Of a DNA stretch of 8,527 nt, positions 1-5,099 are shown piece after piece. Location: positions 1 through 8,527 of the forward strand of contig CAYSZU010000030.1 of assembly GCA_964435635.1 (NCBI GenBank), read 5' to 3'. The position numbers and the translations under genes were made by a program. The notes under the pieces were generated by a model. That model was not told where the DNA came from. It searched no databases and worked only from the letters and a program-made list of their open reading frames with translations. This DNA is from DAOOOU01 sp964435635. GTDB taxonomy: Bacteria; Bacillota_I; Bacilli_A; RF39; UBA660. The stretch's first letter is position 1; every line of letters starts with the position of its first letter.

Positions 1-32
1 TTTAATATTGATTCTTTATATCAGATAATCAA

Positions 33-61
33 ATCATCATATCAATAATTATTAATGTCAA
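33..61 (-). promoter_or_regulatory. Possible leftward promoter at window edge
   Basis: On the minus strand a perfect TTGACA (56-61) is followed after 17 bases by GATGAT (33-38), a four-of-six match to TATAAT. It would fire leftwards out of the window, so the gene it serves cannot be seen. The word GATAATC occurs at 24-30 and 65-71, on either side of it. The surrounding DNA is very AT-rich, so chance matches are easy; this is a weak call. Confidence 0.27.
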
Positions 62-91
62 TCTGATAATCTGACAAAACATAAGAAAATA

Positions 92-119
92 GGAAAAGAA
101 AAAAACAAACAGTTTGTTT
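92..119 (-). terminator. Rho-independent terminator of the tmRNA gene
   Basis: Read on the minus strand, AAACAAA - CTG - TTTGTTT forms a hairpin (103-119 on the plus strand is a perfect inverted repeat with one central base), followed by a T-rich tract through about position 92. It lies 15 bases beyond the encoded CCA end of the tmRNA. The stem has almost no G-C pairs and would be weak, but position and T tract fit termination of ssrA. Confidence 0.55.
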
Positions 120-133
120 GTTTAATACCTCTA

Positions 134-483
134 TGGTGGAGTAGAGGGGAATTGAACCCCTGTCCAAAATACTTTATTGAATAATATCTACAAGTTTAGT
201 TAGTGTTCATTTTAGTTAACTTAGCTGAAACTAACAATTCGACTAAATTAACGAGTTTAGTAAATTTTCATTACCTTAGCCTAAACATCTAAAGTAACGT
301 AGCTTATATTTATGACCTTTTATTTTATCCTATAAGCAAAATAAGTAAAAGGGCTCCTTACCTTACTAGGCGAATGCAGGAGCGAAACTATAAGTTTCGT
401 TATTTAATTTATTTTTGCAGTTTAAAGTCTGCCGACCACTTGCCACTAAACACAAAGATACTTTGTCGAAGCCATGCTACCCC
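134..483 (-). ncRNA. ssrA: tmRNA (transfer-messenger RNA)
   Basis: tmRNA rescues ribosomes stalled on broken mRNAs: with SmpB it enters as alanyl-tRNA, then serves as template for a degradation tag. The 5' end reads GGGGTAGCATGGCTTCGACA, the typical tmRNA start. The 3' end reads GGACAGGGGTTCAATTCCCC, then CTACTCC and an encoded ACCA. The seven acceptor pairs form (GGGGTAG with CTACTCC) and include the G3-U pair that alanyl-tRNA synthetase recognises; the T arm has a five-pair GGGG/CCCC-type stem. Length is 350 nt, normal for one-piece tmRNA. A short GCAG/CTGC helix lies just before the tag region. It has its own promoter and terminator and diverges from the J-domain operon. The tag frame and its odd register are described separately. 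Confidence 0.95.
366..419 (-). other. tmRNA tag-peptide reading frame
   Basis: The frame that stays open and ends in a double stop (TAG TAA, 368 down to 363) reads (C)KNKLNNETYSFAPAFA. A hydrophobic, Ala-rich end is what ClpXP/FtsH/Lon-type proteases recognise, and tags ending in FA are known from Mollicutes. The odd point is the start. The conserved context AACT followed by GCA puts the resume codon at 416-418, but that frame gives only A-K-I-N and a TAA stop. The long frame starts one base earlier on TGC. One more A in the five-A run would join GCA to the long tag (AKNKLNNETYSFAPAFA). Confidence 0.7.
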
Positions 484-492
484 GTGGGACAT

Positions 493-521
493 ATTATAGC
501 ATATATTAACCATTTATTCCA
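493..521 (-). promoter_or_regulatory. Extended -10 promoter of the tmRNA gene
   Basis: On the minus strand TGC-TATAAT gives a perfect -10 (493-498) with an extended TG element (500-501). It lies ten bases before the mature GGGG end, so the primary transcript probably begins a few bases upstream of the mature end and is trimmed by RNase P. The -35 at 17-base spacing is poor (TGGAAT, 516-521), which an extended -10 commonly makes up for. Confidence 0.65.
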
Positions 522-537
522 CTACAAAGACATTTGT

Positions 538-566
538 TTGACATTACCTATATATTGTGGTAGTAT
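538..566 (+). promoter_or_regulatory. Promoter of the J-domain / Cys-repeat operon
   Basis: A perfect TTGACA (538-543), a 17-base spacer and TAGTAT (561-566, four of six matches) preceded by TGG make a good housekeeping-sigma promoter with an extended -10. The predicted start is near 573, giving a leader of about 55 bases before the ATG at 629. It is divergent from the tmRNA promoter; the two -10 elements are about 62 bp apart. I see no clear operator palindrome between them. Confidence 0.72.
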
Positions 567-628
567 ACAGGCCATAAAACAACAAAAGATATTGCAAAGA
601 CTCTAAATTGAGGGGGGAGAGATAACTT

Positions 629-1906
629 ATGCCAACATTTGATGTCAATAAACCATACTATACTATTCTTGGGCTGGACTCATCAGCAACTCAAGAAGAA
701 ATAAGTCGGGCTTATGAAAAAAAGAAAAATGCTTTACATCCGGACAATCACGAAGTGAAAAAAGATATTTACAAATTTCTAATGGAAGATGTGCAAGAGG
801 CTTATGATGCGTTAAGCGATTTAACTACTAAATTGCAATATGACGCGGCTAGAAGAGGGAGTAATTTTGTTCCAATTAACGAACTGGTAACTCCACCAGT
901 TTTTGAACCAATTAATAATGGTTCAAATTATCAACCAGGTTTTCAAGTAAGCGGGATTGATAACAGTGCTGAAGCTAGATCAATAGCAACAGAGGGACGC
1001 CACAAAGTTAGTAAACTTTCGGTTGCAGCTGTTGCCGTATTAATTGCCTTAGGAATTGCTCTTACTGGACTGTTAAATTTATGTGGCAAAAAAGATAAGG
1101 ATATTAAAGACGATAAAACAACCTCGGCTACTTCAGCAGCTACTACCAATCCAGATAACAATGACGGTTTAATACTAGATTTTACTGATGAAGAAGACAA
1201 AAAGCAATTAGAAAAAAGAGCAAAAGCAATCCACAGTATGTTATTGAAGGCCGGAATTGAAGAATATTCAATTGAGGATGTCATTAATTACTTAATGTTT
1301 ATTAACGGCTCTTATTATGCTGATACTGAAGATCATGCCTATGATATGGTTAATGAAATATTAATGCTAATGGGTGATTATGGTACTTCTGTTAAAGGGG
1401 TTACTAATTTTGCTGGTGAAGAGTTAAATATGAATGACGTTAAATACGCGATCAAATTAAATGCTTTTCTAGTTGATGATAGCCCTCATGCTGCAATATT
1501 AAATGATATTGCTAGCCAATTCGTTAGATTGGTAACAGCACAGACAAGAGAAGAAATAGCGAAATACTCTCATCAACTGTTAACTCTTGAAGGAATGATG
1601 ATGATAGGTACTTACATTAGTCCTGAAGGTAAGGAAACTGGTTTCTTTGAAATGGATGATGCCGAACAGTTTGTGGCTGGAATAATGTTTCACATTGTTG
1701 CGCCAACAATAACTACCTCATTAGGAGAAAATTATTCGGTTGCGGTTGGTGAAGATAAAAGTGCCAGTCTAAAAATAATTGAAGAGTATTATAATCCAGC
1801 TTGTGACGAAGTTTATGATACTGAGAACGTCTGGGCAAAAGCTTACAACGGATTGGTTGTCTCGAGTCTAATGGACAAAGGTCAATCTTTGACGCTGAAG
1901 AAGTAA
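629..1906 (+). CDS. Membrane-anchored J-domain protein (DnaJ-like co-chaperone), unknown outer domain
   Basis: Residues 8-75 are a J domain: helix I (YYTILGLDSS), the HPD motif at 37-39, and helix III/IV ending in KLQYDAARR. J domains stimulate the ATPase of Hsp70/DnaK. There is no Gly/Phe-rich region, CxxCxGxG zinc domain or DnaJ C-terminal domain, so this is a class III J protein and not DnaJ itself. A polar linker (76-125) leads to one hydrophobic segment (about 129-151) followed by LCGKKDKD. No N-terminal signal precedes the J domain, so I infer J domain inside, residues 155-425 outside. The outer part begins with a Ser/Thr/Asp-rich stretch and continues as a mostly helical domain I do not recognise. 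The start is set by a strong AGGGGGGAG site (611-619) nine bases upstream. The stop overlaps the ribosome binding site of the next gene, so the two are co-transcribed and probably translationally coupled. Target protein unknown; the downstream product is the obvious candidate. Confidence 0.85.
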   Translation: MPTFDVNKPYYTILGLDSSATQEEISRAYEKKKNALHPDNHEVKKDIYKFLMEDVQEAYDALSDLTTKLQYDAARRGSNFVPINELVTPPVFEPINNGSNYQPGFQVSGIDNSAEARSIATEGRHKVSKLSVAAVAVLIALGIALTGLLNLCGKKDKDIKDDKTTSATSAATTNPDNNDGLILDFTDEEDKKQLEKRAKAIHSMLLKAGIEEYSIEDVINYLMFINGSYYADTEDHAYDMVNEILMLMGDYGTSVKGVTNFAGEELNMNDVKYAIKLNAFLVDDSPHAAILNDIASQFVRLVTAQTREEIAKYSHQLLTLEGMMMIGTYISPEGKETGFFEMDDAEQFVAGIMFHIVAPTITTSLGENYSVAVGEDKSASLKIIEEYYNPACDEVYDTENVWAKAYNGLVVSSLMDKGQSLTLKK

Positions 1907-1919
1907 GGAGGAAAAAGTT

Positions 1920-4010
1920 ATGTACGATGAAAAAGTATCCTATCGAGTAGGAATAAATTGGAAAGATGTAATATTAAAAATAATTTTAATTATATTGTTT
2001 GTTTTATTACTATTATGGCTTTTCCCTTCACCGCAATTAGATACTTTCTATGATAGTGTTTATAATACTAATATTCAAACAATGAAAGATGCCGCTAAAG
2101 ATTATTATACAGTTGATCGCTTACCAAATAACGTTGGTGATTCAACAACAATGACTTTAGGGGAAATGATTGACAATAAATTAATTGTTAGGTTTGTTGA
2201 TAAAGATAATAAATATTGTGATAATGCTTCAAGTTTTGTTCAAGTAACAAAAATAAGCGAAGAAGAATACACAATGAAGGTTCAACTATCTTGTGGAGAA
2301 CAATCAGATTATATTTTATCTACAATTGGTTGCTATGATGTTTGTATTGATGATATTTGTGAAACTATCATTAAACCGGAAGAGCCAAGTGAAAAAGAAA
2401 AGGCTCTTGAATATCAACATAAAAAACTTGTGTCTGGTTCAAGTACAACTTATAGTTGCCCTGATGGGTATACAAAAAGTGGATCAACTTGTAAAATTAG
2501 CGCTTTAGATAAAACAATTAATGCGACGGCTAGTTATTATTCTGATACATCAATGGTATCTAATGCTTTGGTAAACGTTGGTGGTTCATACACGGTGTAT
2601 GCAACAGCATCATCAACTGTATCTAACGTAACTTATAGTTGTCCAGCCGGTTATACCTTAAATGGTACTACTTGTTCTAAAACAACTAACGCGACTTATA
2701 AAGCAGGAACAACAACTTATAGTTGTCCGTCTGGTTATACGAGAATTGGTTCGACTTGTTTTTATTCTATTAACGCAACAGCTAATACCGGGACAGGATC
2801 ATATACTTGTTCAAGTGGCTATACGTTAAATGGTACTACTTGTTCTAAAACATATAATGCTACTTATAATTCAGGATCAACTTCTTACAGTTGTCCGTCT
2901 GGTTATAACTTAAGTGGTTCGAAATGTAATAAAACATATAATGCTACTTATACCTCTGGGTCAACAACTTATAGTTGTCCAGCCGGTTATACTAAAACTG
3001 GTAGCGGTTCAAGTACACAGTGTTATAAATCAACTGGCGCAACATCTTCTGTTACTTATGGCAGCTGGTATGTTGTTCAAAATTACTATCAGACTTCAAC
3101 AAAAGCAACTTATACAAATACTACTGAGAAATTAGTTTATAACGGAATGTCATATGATTATACTTGTGCAACTATTTCTCAATGTCCAGTTAAAGTTGCT
3201 CATTATAGATATACGCTATATCGTCGAAGTGCAACAACTGCTTATGCTTGTCCATCTGGTTATACAAGAAGTGGTACTACTTGTTATTTATATGCTAATC
3301 CAACAACAAGTACCGGATCCGGTTCTTACAGTTGTCCTAGTGGTGGATCGCTTAGTGGTTCTACTTGTACTTTAAGTGTTGATGCAACTACTAATACCGG
3401 AACTGGTTCTTACAGTTGTCCTAGTGGTGGATCACTAAGTGGTTCTACTTGTACTTTAACAAAAGCAGCAACTTATAGTGGTGGAACAACTACTTATAGT
3501 TGCCCTGGTGGTTATACAAGAATTGGTTCAATTTGTACAATTTATACAACGGCTAGTTCATCAACTACTGAGGGAAGTTATAGTTGTCCAGCAGGGTATA
3601 CAAGAGATGGTAGCAAATGCTATATTTACTCTGGTTCAACCCCAACCTACATCTATAATTATACTTGTCCAGCAGGTTACACAAAAAGTGGTAGTGGTGT
3701 AAATACTACTTGTGCAAAAGTTGTGACTGGTTCTTCAACCTACTACTGTGCTAATGCTGGTGAGACTTTACAAGGTGATAAATGCTACTCAAAAGTAGCG
3801 GGTGGTATAAAAGACTATTCTTGTCCTAGTGGATATAAACAAGATGGTAAATTATGTCTTCTATATAAAACTGAAAGTATCGCTGCAACAGCTTCAACAA
3901 CTAGTTCTAATTCATATCAATATAAATGGAGCAGATCAGCTAAACTTGAAGGTTGGACCCCAACTGGTAAAACAAGAAGTGTAACAGTCGAAAACGAATC
4001 AATAAAATAA
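1920..4010 (+). CDS. Signal-anchored surface protein with 28-residue Cys-pair repeats
   Basis: I do not recognise a named family. Residues 1-16 are polar, 17-35 a very hydrophobic helix, and the rest carries no second membrane segment, so it looks like an N-in, C-out signal anchor. Residues 40-150 form a small domain with five Cys (100, 125, 138, 142, 147); its helix-then-strand pattern (MKDAAKDYY, then LGEMIDNKL) recalls pilin-like proteins, although no prepilin peptidase site is present. An acidic spacer (151-168) follows, then about 15 repeats of the type YSCPSGYTRSGTTC (177-646), rich in Ser, Thr, Tyr and Gly. The last 50 residues are Cys-free and include two Trp. I count 35 Cys. There is no LPxTG signal. 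Extracellular disulfide-linked hairpins are inferred from the Cys pairs; adhesion or a surface coat would fit but is not shown. AAGGAGG at 1905-1911 overlaps the upstream stop, eight bases before the ATG; a terminator follows at once. Confidence 0.85.
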   Translation: MYDEKVSYRVGINWKDVILKIILIILFVLLLLWLFPSPQLDTFYDSVYNTNIQTMKDAAKDYYTVDRLPNNVGDSTTMTLGEMIDNKLIVRFVDKDNKYCDNASSFVQVTKISEEEYTMKVQLSCGEQSDYILSTIGCYDVCIDDICETIIKPEEPSEKEKALEYQHKKLVSGSSTTYSCPDGYTKSGSTCKISALDKTINATASYYSDTSMVSNALVNVGGSYTVYATASSTVSNVTYSCPAGYTLNGTTCSKTTNATYKAGTTTYSCPSGYTRIGSTCFYSINATANTGTGSYTCSSGYTLNGTTCSKTYNATYNSGSTSYSCPSGYNLSGSKCNKTYNATYTSGSTTYSCPAGYTKTGSGSSTQCYKSTGATSSVTYGSWYVVQNYYQTSTKATYTNTTEKLVYNGMSYDYTCATISQCPVKVAHYRYTLYRRSATTAYACPSGYTRSGTTCYLYANPTTSTGSGSYSCPSGGSLSGSTCTLSVDATTNTGTGSYSCPSGGSLSGSTCTLTKAATYSGGTTTYSCPGGYTRIGSICTIYTTASSSTTEGSYSCPAGYTRDGSKCYIYSGSTPTYIYNYTCPAGYTKSGSGVNTTCAKVVTGSSTYYCANAGETLQGDKCYSKVAGGIKDYSCPSGYKQDGKLCLLYKTESIAATASTTSSNSYQYKWSRSAKLEGWTPTGKTRSVTVENESIK
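2448..3857 (+). repeat. Array of about 15 Cys-pair repeats, 84-bp period
   Basis: The coding repeats place the first Cys of each unit at residues 180, 241, 269, 297, 325, 353, 416, 444, 472, 500, 528, 556, 583, 610 and 634. Nine of the fourteen steps are exactly 28 residues (84 bp). The second Cys is normally 11 residues after the first (CPxGYxxxGxxC). Exceptions are units 6 and 13, with four extra residues (C353-C368, C583-C598), the degenerate unit 7 (C416-C422) and the last two (12). Two long steps, 61 and 63 residues, look like insertions of variant units. DNA copies are similar: a 27-base stretch is identical at 2658-2684 and 2826-2852, exactly two periods apart. Confidence 0.9.
3321..3458 (+). 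repeat. Near-identical tandem pair inside the Cys-repeat array
   Basis: The 54-base stretches 3321-3374 and 3405-3458 match at 52 positions and lie 84 bp apart. They encode the same GSYSCPSGGSLSGSTCTL peptide, in which the usual GY is replaced by GG. The two differences are silent. The near identity suggests recent duplication or gene conversion, unlike the more diverged neighbouring units. Confidence 0.9.
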
Positions 4011-4015
4011 AAAAG

Positions 4016-4044
4016 AAAACTAATCATTAATTGATTAGTTTTTT
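4016..4044 (+). terminator. Rho-independent terminator of the J-domain / Cys-repeat operon
   Basis: An eleven-pair stem AAAACTAATCA / TGATTAGTTTT with a five-base loop (4027-4031) ends in a run of T through 4044. It starts five bases after the TAA stop of the Cys-repeat gene. The A/T-tailed shape means it could also act weakly on transcripts coming from the opposite side. Confidence 0.88.
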
Positions 4045-4281
4045 ATTTAACTATAATTAGGAAGAACGTTTTGCTCTAAATTCAGTTGCTTAAATCCTAG
4101 ATATAAGCAACAAGTATCCCTTTGATTTTAAATTAGTAGTCTAAGACCTTATCAAATGCATTTTTAAGCTGTTTTAAGGACAATAAAGGTTTTCGCTCTT
4201 TTTATCACCGCTATTTTAAAAGGCTAATTTAGGGTTCCTTTTAGTCTTTATTAATGAATAACTAAATAATATTTAAACATT
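4045..4281. other. Non-coding gap between converging operons
   Basis: About 237 bases lie between the terminators of the two converging operons. No frame on either strand is open for a useful length. An eight-pair inverted repeat, GTTGCTTA (4085-4092) with TAAGCAAC (4104-4111), encloses an 11-base loop, with no T run after it. A smaller one pairs AAAAGG (4218-4223) with CCTTTT (4237-4242). I see no T-box, riboswitch, tRNA or known RNA signature. It could be spacer DNA, a decayed gene or a dispersed intergenic element. Confidence 0.5.
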
Positions 4282-4307
4282 AAAAAAGCAACTAATAATT
4301 AGTTGCT
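4282..4307 (-). terminator. Rho-independent terminator built into the end of the rubrerythrin gene
   Basis: On the minus strand AGCAACTAA - TTA - TTAGTTGCT forms a nine-pair stem followed by TTTTT. The rising arm is made of the last sense codons (Ala-Thr-Asn), and the TAG stop (4292-4294) lies in the falling arm, so the coding sequence and terminator overlap. It closes the three-gene operon that starts at the 7574-7602 promoter. Confidence 0.88.
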
Positions 4308-4831
4308 CTTAATTCCATGAAACTTTCAGGATGATTACAAACTGGGCACATTTTTAAGGCTTCTTTACCATAATAAACATGACCACAATTACGACATACC
4401 CAAATAACTTCTTCATCTTTACTAAATACCTTATTATCTTCAATATTTTTCAATAACTTTAAATATCTTTCTTCATGTAATTTTTCAATTTGACTAACCT
4501 TCGTAAATAATGAGGCTATTTCTTCAAAGCCCTCTTCCTTAGCAACTTGGGCAAATTCGCTATACATTTGAGTCCATTCATAGTTTTCCCCATCTGCTGC
4601 ATCTTTAAGATTTGCAATGGTACTTGGAACATCACCGTTATGTAATTGCTTAAACCATAGTTTTGCATGCTCTTTTTCATTTAAAGCTGTTTCAGCAAAG
4701 AAGGCGGCTATTTGTTCATAACCATCTTTCTTAGCTTTTGACGAATAATAATCATATTTGTTCCGGGCCTGACTTTCGCCCGCAAAAGCTGTTAATAAGT
4801 TTGCTTCTGTTTTACTTCCTTTTAAATCCAT
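4292..4831 (-). CDS. rbr: Rubrerythrin
   Basis: Rubrerythrin reduces hydrogen peroxide to water in the cytoplasm of anaerobes and microaerophiles, taking electrons from NAD(P)H through rubredoxin-type partners. At 179 residues it has the classic layout. The four-helix ferritin-like domain (1-130) carries all diiron ligands: E19 (FAGESQARNKY), E52 and H55 (NEKEHA), E82 and E85 (GENYEW), E116 and H119 (IEKLHEER). The C-terminal rubredoxin domain has its four iron Cys at 146, 149, 162 and 165 (VCRNCG ... MCPVCN). Nothing is missing, so it should be active. The start has AGGAGG (4839-4844) seven bases upstream. It is the last gene of an operon, 18 bases after the DUF1292-like gene; I see no convincing promoter or PerR-type box of its own. 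Its presence suggests an anaerobe that meets oxidative stress. Confidence 0.96.
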   Translation of the reverse strand: MDLKGSKTEANLLTAFAGESQARNKYDYYSSKAKKDGYEQIAAFFAETALNEKEHAKLWFKQLHNGDVPSTIANLKDAADGENYEWTQMYSEFAQVAKEEGFEEIASLFTKVSQIEKLHEERYLKLLKNIEDNKVFSKDEEVIWVCRNCGHVYYGKEALKMCPVCNHPESFMELRATNY

Positions 4832-4849
4832 TTTATTTCCTCCTCTTTG

Positions 4850-5098
4850 TTAATCTAATTGGGCTTTTAATATTCTGGTTAAAGTAACAATTAAGTCGGG
4901 ATCAGTAACTTTGTTAATATAAGTATCTTGGCCATCGATTATTTCCTCAATAATTGCAACTTTGTTAGGAATAACCTTTTTGTTTTCATCAACGCCCATA
5001 ACTAAAAAGTATTTTTTTCCACCATATAAGGTTTCATTTAGAATTACATATTTTTCATTATTTGCTAAACTAATAACAGTATTAGTTTTTAAGCTCAT
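4850..5098 (-). CDS. Small DUF1292-like protein, function unknown
   Basis: This 82-residue soluble protein has no signal peptide, membrane segment or Cys. Its pattern, a short strand pair, then KYVILNETLYGGKKYFLVMGVDE and an acidic strand near AIIEEIIDGQ, resembles the DUF1292 (YrzB-like) small proteins of Bacillota, which read as 'E..Y.VL....Y.GKKY.ll..vde'. The match is from memory of the family pattern only. Its ATG begins one base after the TAG of the coiled-coil gene; the likely ribosome binding site, AAGGTGG, lies inside the end of that gene, so the two are probably translationally coupled. Rubrerythrin follows 18 bases later. The tight packing suggests similar expression of all three, but a functional link is not shown. 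Confidence 0.72.
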   Translation of the reverse strand: MSLKTNTVISLANNEKYVILNETLYGGKKYFLVMGVDENKKVIPNKVAIIEEIIDGQDTYINKVTDPDLIVTLTRILKAQLD

Positions 5099-5099
5099 T

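Noticed and set aside
415..606. 63-codon plus-strand open frame
   Set aside because: It starts inside the tmRNA gene on the opposite strand and runs through both divergent promoters; no ribosome binding site.
943..1284. 113-codon minus-strand open frame
   Set aside because: Shadow of the J-domain gene; Ser/Leu-rich composition typical of antisense reading, no ribosome binding site.
2293..3702. Several 70-75 codon plus-strand frames inside the Cys-repeat gene
   Set aside because: Off-frame readings of the repeats, rich in Val, Leu and Gln; they recur because the repeat period is a multiple of three.
2448..3857. CRISPR or satellite array
   Set aside because: The repeats are in-frame coding units with conserved Cys; copies are adjoining, with no constant repeat separated by unique spacers.
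1920..4010. Sortase-anchored surface protein
   Set aside because: No LPxTG-like motif, C-terminal hydrophobic segment or positive tail; the only membrane segment is N-terminal.
4045..4281. T-box or riboswitch
   Set aside because: No AGGGTGGNACCGCG-type core or other known motif, and no gene lies downstream on either strand in the right direction.
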